A DNA stretch of 64,000 nucleotides, taken from positions 28,993,366-29,057,365 of the forward strand of contig NC_088777.1 of assembly GCF_954871325.1 (NCBI RefSeq), read 5' to 3'. Positions 11,345 through 22,969 of this stretch are shown piece after piece. The notes below the pieces were generated by a model that did no database searches, was not told the origin of the DNA, and worked only from the letters and a program-made list of their open reading frames with translations. Each line of letters opens with the position of its first letter. Within the stretch, counting starts at the first letter, position 1. The position numbers and the translations under genes are program-made. Source of the DNA: Gordionus sp. m RMFG-2023 (Eukaryota > Nematomorpha > Gordioida > Chordodea > Parachordodidae).

Positions 11345-11930
11345 TAATATGTTCGAGTATTTCATAGACACAGACTTAGTAAAGGCGTGCCCCCATAAAA
11401 AAATGAAGGAATTAATCAAAGATATATTACTTAAATATTCTTTAGACATCAAAAAATGCAGAGGTTAATGATGATGGAGCCTCTAATTAGTGTAAAGATT
11501 TCTAGTTTCCAGATATAATATTGTGCAGGTCAAACATTAAATTTGTGGTACAAGATTTATTTAATACTATTGCAAAATATCGTGATTTTCCAATAAAAGA
11601 TTTATTATCTTATGTTCGAGATTCTCCCAAATGCATGGAGATATTTCGTGCCATGCAAGAAAATGATAGTTCAACTTCTTTAGGGCCATTATGCCATCTG
11701 GTGAATGCGAATGATATCCTAAAATGAATAGAAAGGAGAATGAAATATGAAATAATCATAACTTTTATTAGAAATTATGCTACAATCAAAAAATTTATTG
11801 CAACAAATAAAGCCTTTGAAAACTTTTTATTTCTTAAAATGATGATAAAAATATTTGAGAGTATAGAAGTTTTAAATGCTGAAATCCAAAGTTCTTATTA
11901 CATTTTCAAAATATTATATATCAGAGACCT
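11345..11930 (+). pseudogene. hAT transposase fossil (DUF4371/ZMYM-like type)
   Basis: Reads KKMKELIKDILLKYSLDIKK, then VVQDLFNTIAKYRDFPIKDL, VRDSPKCMEIFRAMQ and TSLGPLCH, followed by MKYEIIITFIRNYATIKKFI and NKAFENFLFLKM. This order fits the family block in which the strand LNLALQD is followed by FIRDSPKR..IF..LQ and LRPLCPTRW. The CPTRW core is altered and the frame has stops at the GR and ILK positions, so it is a decayed DNA-transposon copy. Neither the zinc-finger head nor the hATC tail is recognisable. Confidence 0.5.
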
Positions 11931-12269
11931 GCAGGCCCGGCCCTAAGTCCGGATTTTAAATTTTTAAAAAAATACCCGGGCCGGGCCTGAAAAATTTTAT
12001 TTTTTAAATACCCGGGCCGGGCCGTAAAATTTTTAAAAAAAATTTATACAACAAGAATTATTATATTAAAAATTTATACAACAAGAATTATTATATTCAT
12101 CAATTAGATATGGTTATAATAATTATATATAGTTATGATTAATATAATGTTGGGTGAAAGTTAAAACTAGCTAACACTCATAGTATCTATTACATATAAT
12201 TATAGTTTTCCTGCCATGGAATAAATACGCAAAGGATAATAGGTAATAAATACATTATTATATAATATA

Positions 12270-12298
12270 CTAGTTGATAACCCGTCAAGAATGACGGG
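12270..12298 (-). mobile_element. Helitron-like 3' terminus
   Basis: On the minus strand: hairpin CCCGTCA-TTCT-TGACGGG, then TTATCAA and a terminal CTAG followed by T. A GC-rich hairpin a few bases upstream of CTAG, with insertion before T, is the hallmark of Helitron 3' ends. The body would extend to the right; no Rep/helicase coding is visible. The sequence from 12299 to 12905 shows only AT-rich DNA with a diverged internal repeat (TTTACTGCCATATTTTGGG-type words at about 12500 and 12700). Confidence 0.5.
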
Positions 12299-12905
12299 AA
12301 TAATAAAATCTTGAAGTATTATATGAATTTTTTTTAAATACACCTTTTTATATAGAATAAATGACAAATTTTAGTGATTATTTATTCATTTTATTAAATT
12401 TAGCGTAAAATATATGAAATTGTAATCAAAAATGTACGGTAGATATTGATAAATTGAATTGTATGTCATTTCCAGAGTTCAAATATTGTTGAGATAAAAT
12501 TTTTATACTGGCATATTTTGGGATGGTAATATGAGATAAATGTTTATTTTTCAATTGACTAAATATAATTTAAATTTATTTGTTAAATCTAAATTGTAAT
12601 AAATACTTAGGATTAGTGAGGGAGGTTAATTTTCTGGCATGGGAAGATATTGATAATTTCTATTTGCAGAGATCCCATATTGTGGTTGAAATAAAAAATT
12701 TTTACTGCCATATTTTGGGGTGGTAAATAATTTAAATTTATTTGTTAAATCTAAATTGTAATATAAAAATAATTTTATAAAAATTAATAAATTTTACTTT
12801 GAATATAAACACAATAAGATCTAAATTATATAAATTAATTGAAAAATAAATGTTAATAGCAAAATAATAACATATATAAGAAAGATTATATTACAAAATT
12901 TAATA

Positions 12906-12975
12906 TAGAAGGTGGCTGAGTGGAAGAACGTTTGCCTTTAAAACGTTAAGCCATAGGTTCGAATCCCATGATGTA
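12906..12975 (+). tRNA. tRNA-like sequence (pseudogene or SINE head)
   Basis: A near-consensus internal A box (TGGCTGAGTGG, 12913-12923) and a perfect B box (GGTTCGAATCC, 12956-12966) are spaced as in a tRNA gene. The anticodon-arm region pairs (AACGTTT with AAACGTT), but position 33 is not T, and the 5' and 3' acceptor strands do not pair. I therefore read it as a tRNA pseudogene or a tRNA-derived SINE, not a working tRNA. Confidence 0.4.
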
Positions 12976-13234
12976 CAAAAAATTTTCTTCAAATTTAACA
13001 TTAGAGATATATAGTTTACAATGATTTATTTAGCATTAAGTAGATAGGAAAGTTGATAGAAAAAATAAAAATTAACATTAAGATTATTTATCATTTCTTG
13101 ATATTTTTTATTAATTTTTTTGATAAATACAATTAATATAGTATATTCTCAAAATATTATTTACACAAATTTTTTATAGTATCAATTCTTAATATACTAA
13201 ATATCTGTTCAGAATGAAAATAAATAAAAAATGG

Positions 13235-13444
13235 TAGTGTTGTTAAACGGCTCGTTTTGAGCCAATTTTTAAAAACGGCTAACACAGTATTTTATCCAGA
13301 AAAATATTACGCAAGCCTGAAAATTTTGTTCATAGAAGGAGCAAAGGTGTAGACATATATTATCGAAATTTCGAGGCTTAGTCAATATTTTTCTGGCGAA
13401 AATATTGAGTTAGCCGGCTCAAAACGAGCCGTTTAACAACATTA
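13235..13444. mobile_element. Miniature element TAGTGTTGTTAAACGG, best copy
   Basis: Both ends are intact and inverted: TAGTGTTGTTAAACGGCTCG and GAGCCGTTTAACAACATTA. Inside each end is a small palindrome (GGCTCGTTTTGAGCC). 210 bp, noncoding. No 8-bp target duplication is visible. The interior words CAAGCCTGAAAATTTTG and GCAAAGGTGTAGACATATAT define the family elsewhere in the window. Confidence 0.7.
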
Positions 13445-13804
13445 GCTAATATGCTTGCTTATTAAATGATAATATTCGCCGAAAAATATAAAATACTGAA
13501 TAGGTGAATTTTTTGTATATACCAGGTCGAATATAATTTTTAAAAATTCCTAGCTGGGCCTAAAAAATTTTTTTTTAAATATCCGGGCCGGCCTTGGCCT
13601 AAAATTTTTAAACCCGGGACGAGCCGTAAAAAATATTTGAAAAAATCTGCGGGCCGGGCCGACAGGTCTTGTTTATATATAATAAAGCCTCATCAAAATT
13701 TTAAATGCAGTACAAGATGATAGTTTAGATACGTTTTGATGATGTATTTATTTTATCTTTACCTTAAATATTTTTTGAGATTTAAGCAATTTAAAAATTT
13801 TACA

Positions 13805-13990
13805 GGTGGAAAAATAATAATTTTTCGCACCTTTGAGGTTCTGTAGCTTGGGAACCAGGTGTTCTAGCGAGCTAAAAGAAACAGATTTCTTATTTATACC
13901 GATCTAAATAATTCCAGGAATTTTTACAAATTTAAAAGGGTTCGGCCGAAAATTGGCCTTTTTGACTGATTTGACATGGAATGGCCCAAA
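13805..13990 (-). repeat. Dispersed repeat GCCATTCxATGTCAA, copy 3 (inverted)
   Basis: Ends with ATTTGACATGGAATGGCCC, the complement of the starts at 7205 and 8148. It also contains TTCGGCCGAAAATTGGCC and AATAATTCCAGGAATTTTTAC, and matches the copy at 7205 over its full length. Confidence 0.5.
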
Positions 13991-14495
13991 GGATAGCCAA
14001 TTTCATTTGTCAAAACCAGGGACATGGAATGAAATGTTATAGACACGTTCCAGAAACGGAACTTTGTTAATGGAGAAGGAACGGGAACAGTAATCCCTGG
14101 AACATTCCTAGAACAGTTTTAGAATGTTCCAAAAATAATAATAAAAATTTAATTTATTACATAATTATATAATTAATGGCTCAAAATATTCGTTTTTATT
14201 TTCTTAATTTTACTTTACATAACAATATTATCACATCTTATTTAGTATTATTATATAAAAAAACAATTTTTTAATCATATTTGAAATAATTTTAACTTAT
14301 TATAAAATTAATATTGAAAACAAAAGTTTTAAAAATCGATATATTGTTATCAAGTTAGTGTTGAAAGGAGGTTTTCGACACTCAAATTACTAATTACATG
14401 TTAATTTTCTAGAGTAATTATAATTACAGTAATAAAATTAAAAATTAAAGTAGAATTTGAGTAAAAATTATTTAAAAAACTTTATTAAATAGTAT

Positions 14496-15245
14496 TAGGG
14501 CTGTGCCGATCCACATATTTTTCACCGATCCGATCCGATATTGCTTCAAAACCGATCCGATATTTATATTGATTATTAATCACCCCCATTTGAACCAAAT
14601 GTAATTAATAAATCAATATTTTTTATGCAAAAAATCGAATTATTAATTTAATTTAATTTTTTTATTTCTATAATTAAAAAAAATATATATATTTAATAAT
14701 ATATCCATTTTATGTTGGTATGAATTATAAAATTGTAATATTTAATATATAAAATCCTCCAGATTTTCTAGGAATAAGCTTTTACGATATGGACTATCTA
14801 TATCTCCTGCCGTACTGAAGGCAGACTCAGATGATTCCGCAGATAACGCATTTTGCAAAATTATCTCTGTCTTTTGTAAAATATTTCCATAATTCAGATA
14901 CCATATTTAAAAAAATTCTTTTATTTAAAGTATAAATAAAAAATTGGCTTTATTTAAAAAGATTTAAAATAAATAAAACTTTGGGTATCCCTTTCTATTT
15001 TTATAAAAAAAAACTTTTAAAATACTATAAATCTATTTTAAAAAAGAAATAAAATTTAAAAAAATTATTTAGAAAATATTATAATAATGTAAAATAAATA
15101 TACATAACATAAAATAAAATAACAAAAAAAGAAAAGAAAAAAGATCGGATCGGTTTTTTACAGGTATCGGCCCGATCCGATATTTTTGAAAAACGCTAAA
15201 TATCTTTACCAATTCGATCCTATATTTAATATCGGCACAGTCCTA
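14496..15245 (-). mobile_element. hAT element with relic of the dimerisation domain
   Basis: Ends TAGGGCTGTGCCGATCC and TATCGGCACAGTCCTA are inverted, and the flanks carry the perfect 8-bp duplication AATAGTAT (14488-14495 and 15246-15253). GATCCGATC words are repeated near both ends. On the minus strand, 14755-14880 reads ALSAESSESAFSTAGDID, then SPYRKSLFLENLEDF, the hATC dimerisation motif (SERAFSTAGD...R..L.PENLE). The rest of the transposase is gone: a 750-bp deletion derivative. Confidence 0.8.
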
Positions 15246-16089
15246 AATAGTATCAATATAATTATAACAATATTTTATTCTTTATTACAATTTTTTATGT
15301 TTGAAAAATATAAAGGTTTCACTCGTTCAATTTAAGTATATCACAATATTACATATTCTCCTATCTATATATAATCTCCATAATCAAAATATGACCGTTT
15401 TCGTATTATCTTAACGTTATTAAAATTTAAGGAGACTATAGTGTAATAATTTTAGGATTAAAAAGAATAAAAAATAGATATGGTTTTTAGAGATTTACAT
15501 ATCTCCAGGCTTGGGAAAAAAAATTCAAAATTATTATGGGTTGGCCAGGTTTGAGAAAAATTTTTAAAAACTATTATGGGTCGGGGTGGGCTTGAAAAAT
15601 ATTTTTATAATTTATATAGGGTTGGGCTTGGAAAAAATTTTCAACTATAATCAACTTGGATGCTTGGGAATTTTTTTATTATTAACTATGGATCAGACTT
15701 TGAACTAAAATATATTTTTTTGCAGGCCTGGGCTCGGCCTGATCCAAGGCCCATGAAATCTGATTTTGATTTTATTTTTAAATTCATTATAATTTTTTAA
15801 TATTTTATTCAAGATCAACTACCAAAATTATTATGATCTTTGGTTGGGCTTGGGGAAATTTTTTCAAAATTATTATGGCCTTGGACCTTGGTTGGGAATT
15901 TTTTTTAATATTAAATATTAGGTGATCAGTAAAATTTTAAAAAATAGTATTGATATGGGTATCAAGTAAAAGCTTTAAATATATTTTGATTTAAAACATA
16001 GCATTTACACTTAGTTTTAATGGATTGTACCAGGCCTGAAGGGGGGAGGGGGTTATAAAGAATAAAGATTGGGTATTATTTTCAAATAA
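15246..16089. other. Noncoding stretch with degenerate GCTTGGG/GGCCCATG repeats
   Basis: Between about 15500 and 15900 short words such as CAGGCTTGGGAAAAA, TTATGGGTCGG, GGGCTTGGAAAAAATTTT and GGCTTGGGGAAATTTTTTC recur roughly every 60-80 bp. They resemble the subterminal GC-rich/A-T-run pattern of the CAGAGACCTGC family, but no ends are present. No gene seen. Confidence 0.35.
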
Positions 16090-16262
16090 CAGGTAACAGC
16101 TATCATAAAAGTAAGGAGAAAATTCTCATTCCCCGCCATTTTTGACGGGCTTAGCAATTCGGACTAACGGAAACTCTGGTATTCTTAGTTATTATATTTT
16201 TCAGTTTGCCCATCAAGAAAGACGGGACGTCATACTTTTCTCCTTTATTCTGTGATAGATGA
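16090..16262. repeat. Short inverted-repeat element beside foldback X
   Basis: AACAGCTATCATAAAAGTAAG and GGAGAAAATTCTCATTCCCCG on the left are matched by GACGTCATACTTTTCTCC and TTCTGTGATAG on the right. The arms contain hairpins CCCGCCATTTTTGACGGGC and GCCCATCAAGAAAGACGGG, which resemble the Helitron-end hairpins at 12281 and 21470. Confidence 0.45.
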
Positions 16263-16383
16263 ATCAGAAATTAAGAATATCTTACGAGGTGTGATTCACA
16301 AATTTACCTCTTTTTCTCCTAAATTTTAATATTTTTATAAAATATATTAATAAAGTATATTTAGTACCATATATACATATCAG

Positions 16384-16640
16384 GTCAATTCAGCGAAACT
16401 TTTATCGCGAAAAGTTTTTATAACGAAGGTAAAATCGCGAAACCAATTCTGTGAATTTATCTCCGCAAAACATTTATAGGGAAGACAATTTCGCGAAGCC
16501 ATTGTCGCGAAACCTTCACCGCGAATTTATTAGAGCGAATACATTTTAGCGAAACATTTTACGCGAACACTTTACAGCGAATTTTTTATCGCAAATATGT
16601 TTGCGCGAAGTCATTACCGCGAAACAATAAGTATATTGCG
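16384..16640. repeat. Left tip array of element X (GCGAA words)
   Basis: About 18 copies of GCGAA or near variants at irregular 12-20 bp spacing (AGCGAAAC, TCGCGAAAAG, CGCGAATTT). The right tip at 21183-21428 carries the complementary TTCGC words. The outermost copy forms the terminus itself. Confidence 0.65.
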
Positions 16641-17035
16641 AATGAATTTATTTAAAAGAAAACAACATATTATTTATTATTTGATGTTTTTTAATAAAAA
16701 AATGATATGCTACTATTGTAATATTATTTTTGTTACAATTTATTAGTGATTTTCACGCCCAAGATTTTAAGTAAAAAATATTTCTTGAAGTTCAAAAAAA
16801 TTTTTGAACATATTATGATAAAAATTTTATATCTTCTTTGTAAATATATCTTTTTTAAGGAATTCTTTTGTGAATTATTATAAATATACAATTTTTATGT
16901 GAAATCTTTTATAGTTTTTTATATCATCTTTGTAAAATTATCTATTTTTTAAGTATATTAAAAGAGGTAGCTAAATAATTTTTTTAAAATATTTATGTTA
17001 TTTTATGATTTTTTTAAGGATAATATTTTAATGTG

Positions 17036-18350
17036 ACAATTGTCATATTCGTTATTTTTAAGATTTTTGAAATTTATTGACTCAAAAGGGTAAAAATATC
17101 ATTTATATTGTAAAGATGTTAAATTATAAATTCAATGAAGATGTTCCTTGGAAATATGGCAATTATCATAATCGGTATTTTTAAACATATTAGATTTTTT
17201 TAACGCTAATGGGCAAAAATATGTATTTTTAACATGTTAAATTATAATTTCAATTAGGATGTACCATATAAAAGCGACAATTGTCATCAATTTTGACGTA
17301 AATGGGCAAAAATATAAGTTGTTACATGTTAAAATAAAATTTCAGTGAAGATGTACCATAGATATAAGTTACAATTGTCATAATCGTTGTTTATAAAGTT
17401 TTTTGAATTTTTTTGTTGCAAATGGTTAAAAAGATAGATTGTAAACATGCTTAATTAAAATTTCATGAAGATCTACCATTGAAAAGTGACAATTGTCATA
17501 ATCGTTGTTTATAAAGTTTTTTGAATTATTTTGTTGCAAATGGGTAAAAATATAAATTGTAAACATGGTAAATTAAAATTTCATGAAGATTTATCATTGA
17601 AAAGTGACAATTGTCATAATCGTTATTTTTAAAGTTTTTTGAATTTTTTTGATCAAAATGCGTTAAAATAAGTATTGCTAGTATGTTTAAATAAAACTTC
17701 AGTGAAGATGTACCCTAGATAAGTGACAATTATCATAATCATTATTTTTAAACTTTTTTAAATTTTTTTAACGTATAACATGTTTAAATAAAATTTCAGT
17801 GAAAATGTACCCTAGATAAGTGACAATTATCGTTAATTTAAAAGTTTTTTGACGAAAATGGGTAAAAATATAGATTGTAAACATGTTAAATTAAAATTTC
17901 ATGATGATGTACCATAGAAAAGTGACAATAGTCATAATAGTTATTTTATAACTTTTTAAATTTTTTTGACGTAAATGGGCTAAAATAAGTATTGCAAACA
18001 TGTTTAAATAAAATTTCAGTGAAGATGTACCCTATATAAGTGACAATTGTCATAATCGTTATTTTTAAAGTTTTTTAAATTTTTTGACGCAAATGGATAA
18101 AAATATAGATTGTAAACATGTTAAATTAAAATTTCATGAGGAAATTTCATGAGGATGTACCATAGAAAGGTGACAATTGTCATAATCGTTTTTTAAAATT
18201 ATTTGAATTTTTTTGTTGCAAATGGGTAAAAATATAGATTGTAAACATGCTATATTAAAATTTCATGAAGATATACCATTGAAAAGTGACTATTTTTATA
18301 ATCGTTATTTTTAAAGTTCTTTGATATAAATGGGTTAAAATATAGATTGT
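17036..18350 (+). repeat. Tandem array, left arm of X
   Basis: About 12 units. Consensus features in order: GTGACAATTGTCATAATCG, TTATTTTTAAAGTTTTTTGA, a spacer ending AAATGGGTAAAAATATAGAT, TGTAAACATGTTAAATTAAA, ATTTCATGAAGATGTACC. Units 95-120 bp long. Noncoding; chance open frames across the array are artefacts of the repeat. Confidence 0.75.
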
Positions 18351-18784
18351 AATCCATTTTAACCATAATAAAATCTTAGCATTGAATTTATAGGATGTTG
18401 ATTGTATCATATTACTAAATAATATTCATATGGTTTTTAAGTTCTTTATATAAAAATCCTACCCTGAATTCAGACTCAACACAATTTTGCCACGAGTATA
18501 CAAAAATATTTGCTTACTGTGAATGCAAGGTTATACATTTTTATAATGTAGAAAAAAATTTATTAATTATAAAGGACTAAGATTTTGAATCCATATCTTA
18601 AAAGTTTAGAATTTAACATAGGTTACAGCTATCTTTAATAATCACTTTACATATTTTTATCAAATTTTAAGCAGGATAAAAGGAACAACGATTATGAGAA
18701 TGAAAATATCGATTTGTTTTTTTATTTGGACTGATATTTTATTTTAACATGTTAACAATTTAATTTTTGTCCAATTGCGTCAAA

Positions 18785-19620
18785 CAATTCAAAAACTTTA
18801 AAAATAACGATGATGACTATTGTCACGTTTATGTGGTACATCTTCATGAAATTTTAATTTGATATTTTTACAATCTATATTTTTACCCTATTGTATCAAA
18901 AAATTTCAAAGACAACGATTATGACAATTGTCACTTATCTATGGTACATCTTCATTGATATTTTATTTTAACATGTTAGCATTTTCTATTTTTGCCCATT
19001 TGCTTCAAAAAATTTAAAAACAACGATTATGACAATTGTCACTTATCTAGGGTACATCTTCACTGAAGTTTTATTTAAACATGTTAGCAATTTATTTTTT
19101 TTGCCCATATGCGTCAAAAAAATTCAAAAAACTTTAAAAATGATTATGACAATTGTCACTTATCTTGGGTACATCTTCACTGAAGTTTTATTTAAACATG
19201 TTATCAATACTTATTTTGGCCCATATACGTCAAAAAAGTTTAAAAACTATTATTACAATTGTCACTTTTCTGTGGTACATCTTCATGAAATTTTAATTTA
19301 ACAAGTTTACAATCTATATTTTTACCCATTTGCATCAAAAAAAATCAAAATAAATTGTCACTTATCTAGGGTACATCTTCACTGAAGTTTTATTAATACA
19401 TGTTAACAACACTTATTTTAACCGATTTACGTCAAAAAATTTAAAAAACTTTAAAAATAACGATTATGATAATTGTCACTTTTATTGGTGCATCTTAATT
19501 ATAATTTTAATTTAACATATTAAAAATACATATTACCGTAAAAAAAAAATCTAATATGTTTAAAAATACCGATTATAATAATTGTCATTTTTCCAAGGAA
19601 CATCTTCAATAACGAATATA
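18785..19620 (-). repeat. Tandem array, right arm of X (inverted)
   Basis: About 8 units of the same sequence in the opposite orientation (AACGATTATGACAATTGTCAC ... GGTACATCTTCA). Confidence 0.75.
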
Positions 19621-19946
19621 AAAATTTTCAGATTAAATTATTTTCCTTAAAAAGATCATATACATAAATAAGTTAAATAAAAATATTTTTGAAAAATATT
19701 ATTTATAAAACCCACCTCTTTTAATATACTTAAAAAATAGATAATTTTACAAAAATGATAAAAAAATCTATAAAAGATTTCGCCTAAAAGATTATTTATT
19801 TATAATAAAATTCACAAAAAAATTCCTCAAAAAAGATTTAAAATTTTATATCAAAATATGTTTAAAAATTTTTTTGAACTTCAAAAAATATTTTTTGCTT
19901 AAAATTTTGGGCGTATAAAATCACTAATAAATTGTAACAAAAATAG

Positions 19947-20982
19947 CAGAGTTGTTAAAGTATCTAGCTAGATATAAAAATGTAGTATCTGTATCTGTAT
20001 CTAGATAGATTTTTTAGAAAGGTATTTGTATCTAGATATTTTTTAGAGGTATCTGTATCTGTTTTAGATACTTTTATATACCCCTTTTTTTATTATAAAT
20101 AAAAATATTTAACTGTAAAATTTATTTTATTTCATCTGTTTACCACTCTTAGATGCCTTACTTAAAGGGATTGAGGATAGGTAAATTAATATAATAAATT
20201 AAAAATATTTAATAATTCTAGGTTTATTGTGACCTTATTTGAAGATGATAATATTATAGCAACCATGCTCCACCCTTTTTTTAAACTTGATTGGACATGG
20301 TTGCAAATGGAAGAAAATCTTAATAAAAAAAACAATTGATACAAAGATAAGCTGGTGAATTATCAAAGTCATCAACTGACTGCAAGCAAATAACCTGCCA
20401 AAAAAAACAAATAATTAAATTTCAGATTTTTTTCAGTTTCCTACAGCAGATAATTTCTAATAATGATTTAAATTTTGATAATCAACAAATTTTAAATAAT
20501 TTTTTCAAAAATGAATGTAGAGATTTTAGCATTTTTAAAGAATACCCTGATATAAAATTGTTATTTATTAAATATAACACTAAATTCCTTCAAGCGCCCC
20601 TGTGGAAAGACTATTTAATGTTGCTAAAAATGTCTTTACAGATAAACGAGGATGCCCAAATGATCAAAATTTTGAAAATATTTTATTACTGAAATCTAAT
20701 AATTATTTATAATTATTTAATCATATATTTTCATATATTATATTAAAATCATTATTTTAGTTATATTCTGATAAATGTTATATCGCGTCAATAAATTTTT
20801 TAGCTCATTTCATGAATTTCACAATATAATATTAATTTAGCTTTATGCAAACCTATAAGAGCATAATAAAAAATGTATCTGTATCTTGATAACTTTTTAG
20901 ACGCTGTATCTGTATCTAGATAACTTTTGAGACTATGTATCTGTATCTTGATCCATTTAAAAAGTATCTTTTAACAACTCTG
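19947..20982 (+). mobile_element. hAT element inserted in X, with hATC relic
   Basis: Ends CAGAGTTGTTAAAGTATC and GATACTTTTTAAATGG-side complement (AAGTATCTTTTAACAACTCTG) are inverted, and the flanks carry the perfect 8-bp duplication AAAAATAG (19939-19946 and 20983-20990). TATCTGTATC words repeat near both ends. The plus strand near 20510-20710 reads SIFKEYPDIKLLFIKYNTK, then APVERLFNVAKNVFTDKRGC and NFENILLLKSNNYL, the hATC dimerisation domain. The upstream transposase is reduced to unreadable remnants. Its position inside the right arm shows it is younger than X. The same terminus CAGAGTTGTTAA is used by the elements at 32944 and 34136. Confidence 0.8.
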
Positions 20983-21469
20983 AAAAATAGCATTACAATA
21001 GTAGCATATCACTTTTTTATTAAAAAAATATCAAATAAAAGAAATCCATTTTTCATTTCATAATATAATAATATAAATAAAAAATATATATCATATAATA
21101 TGTTTATTTGTTGATAAATAAAATATTAACATTAAATATAAATAAAATAAATTATTTTAATAAAAATAATAATAGGCCGCGTTATATTTCGCTATATTGT
21201 CTTCGCGATTTATCTTTCGCGATATTGACTTCGCTATAAAATTTTCGCGATTATTGATTTGCGATTAAAATTTCGCTCTTAATGTATTCGCTTTAAAGGT
21301 TTCGCGATAAGAGACTCGCTATAAAAAATTCGCGATTTTTGTTTCGCTATCATGTTTTCGCGGAAAAGTACTCGTTAATGTGGATTCGCTATAAAATTCA
21401 TTCGCGATAAAAGTTTCGCTGAATTGACATGGAACCCAATATATTCAAAACTAACTAATTACCCCTCAA

Positions 21470-21499
21470 CCCTGTCATTCTTGACGGGTTATTAGCTAG
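21470..21499 (+). mobile_element. Helitron-like 3' terminus
   Basis: Hairpin CCCTGTCA-TTC-TTGACGGG, then TTATTAG and terminal CTAG followed by T. Same design and nearly the same sequence as the minus-strand end at 12270, but opposite orientation, so the body would lie to the left. Confidence 0.5.
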
Positions 21500-22332
21500 T
21501 AAATTACTATAAACATTATATTTATACATTTATAAGGAGTAATGCGTTCCTTTTTTTGAGTTTTTAAGGCGAGTTTGTAATTCTGATTAATTACCAAAGT
21601 TTTCATTTTTATTTTATTTATTAATTTTGTTGAATTTTTTTTCGTATTATTTTTTTATATTCAATCTTTATATATAAATATTTTAAAAAACTTGAATCCC
21701 CACGTTAAAATAAATAAAAATTACTTTTTCTTCCCTTTTTTGCCGTCTGGCTGGGTTCATATAAATGAAAGGCCAAAATAAGGGGTTATAGAAAATTTAA
21801 AAAAAAGTAAATAGTATAAAATTAAGGCATATAATGAATGAAAAATAAAGTTTAACATTTTTGTTTTTGTAAATTTATATGAAATATTAAATATTTTCAC
21901 ATGAGTATATATTTTTAAATTTGAATTAAAAAAAATTATTTATTGCAACAATTCTTCAATGCTATATGACATTTTATTGAAATTTAAGATTGTTCTTGAA
22001 ATACTCGCACCTTTTATTCATGCAACCCATTTTGCAATTGCATAACGTTGTTTTCCCAAATTTGTGACATTCTACTAAATATTTTTAGCAGTTTAGATAA
22101 AAAATTAATATATTTTATGTACATGAATTAATTTGAGGAGTATGTGGTTACTATAAAAATAGCTTAAATCACCTATGATTGATATATCTTTGTTGGGATA
22201 TTCAAATTATTTAATTTTATAGTTTTATACAGACTAGAGGCAATAAATGGTGATGAATTCTTCCAGCACACGTTCCTACCTATATTTTGTTCAATTTATA
22301 TTACTTTCTAAATTTTTAGGAATAAAATAACT

Positions 22333-22522
22333 CAGGGACGTGCGGAGGAGCTATTTGCACGGTCCGGCAGGGATTTTTTTAAAAAAAAATATTTATTTTT
22401 ACGATTTAAAATATGGTTTCAAAATATCCGGCCCAGCCTGGGTATTTTATATTTAAAAAATTAAAATATGACATGACCCGTGTATTCCGGACCGGGCTTA
22501 GGGCCGGACCGGCAGGTCTCTG
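22333..22522. mobile_element. hAT miniature element, CAGAGACCTGC family, intact copy
   Basis: 190 bp with inverted ends CAGGGACGTGC and GGCAGGTCTCTG and a perfect 8-bp target duplication AAATAACT (22325-22332 and 22523-22530). GC-rich words (GGCCCAGCCTGGG, CCGGACCGGGC) stand in an otherwise AT-only interior. It defines the family scattered at 8695, 11923 and 60247. Confidence 0.85.
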
Positions 22523-22969
22523 AAATAACTGATATGAATTATCAATAAATTTAATTTTAATATAAATTAGAAATCGTATTTTTTTTCATAGAATTTCTAA
22601 ATTATTACACTTTGAAATGAAAATTAATTTTTAACATGAATTAAGAATCTTATTGTGCGGGATTTTTTTTCATGGAATATCTAAATTATTACATTTTGAA
22701 AATTTATATTAATATAATTATTTTATTTTTAATATTAGTTTAAAAATTTTTTTAATACCTAAAATTTATTTACCCAAAACAGTTACAGAATATAATTGAT
22801 AAAAAACCATATTAAAAACACCCAAATACAAATCTATTCAAAATATACAGAAGGAAATGTAGATAATATTTTTAACGATTCCGTTTTTTATTGTTTACCA
22901 ATGAGGAAAATTATGTGAAAGCTTTATACATTGCTACTAAAATAGCAAAGGTTTAAATCAAAGATTCGC

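Larger units (their letters stand above)
11923..13664. mobile_element. Longer hAT-type element of the CAGAGACCTGC family with nested insertions
   Basis: Left end CAGAGACCTGCAGGCCCGGC and right end GGGCCGGGCCGACAGGTCTTG are mutually inverted, with GGGCCGG-rich subterminal blocks on both sides (to 12035 and from 13550). Flanks TTATATAT (left) and TTTATATAT (right) fit an 8-bp target duplication with one slipped base. Inside lie a Helitron-like end (12270), a tRNA-like sequence (12906) and a 210-bp element (13235-13444). A 28-bp segment (AAATTTATACAACAAGAATT...) is tandemly duplicated near 12040-12095. No transposase is seen. The pairing of these two ends is an inference. Confidence 0.5.
16384..21428. 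mobile_element. Foldback element X (GTCAATTCAGCG ends, GACAATTGTC arrays)
   Basis: Terminal inverted repeats GTCAATTCAGCGAAAC... and ...GTTTCGCTGAATTGAC. From outside in, each arm has: a tip of about 250 bp packed with GCGAA/TTCGC words (16384-16640; 21183-21428); an AT-rich block of about 300 bp shared with element Z; a tandem array of a roughly 95-120 bp unit (17036-18350 and, inverted, 18785-19620). A spacer of about 430 bp (18350-18785) is noncoding. About 12 units are visible on the left arm and 8 on the right. The right arm was later split by a hAT insertion (19947-20982). No transposase and no clear target duplication. Structure resembles Drosophila FB/Galileo-type foldback elements. 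Confidence 0.7.

Noticed and set aside
12906-12975. Functional tRNA gene
   Set aside because: Acceptor strands do not pair and the base before the presumed anticodon is not T.
13235-13444. 8-bp target duplication for the TAGTGTTGTTAAACGG element
   Set aside because: Flanks AAAAATGG and GCTAATAT do not match, and the 24384 copy also lacks one.
19029-19301. 90-codon open frame (MTIVTYLGYIFTEV...)
   Set aside because: Reads straight through two units of the GACAATTGTC array; the same peptide recurs at every similar unit.
16384-21428. Clean target duplication for foldback X
   Set aside because: Flanks ACATATCAG and ATGGAACCC do not match at any tested offset.
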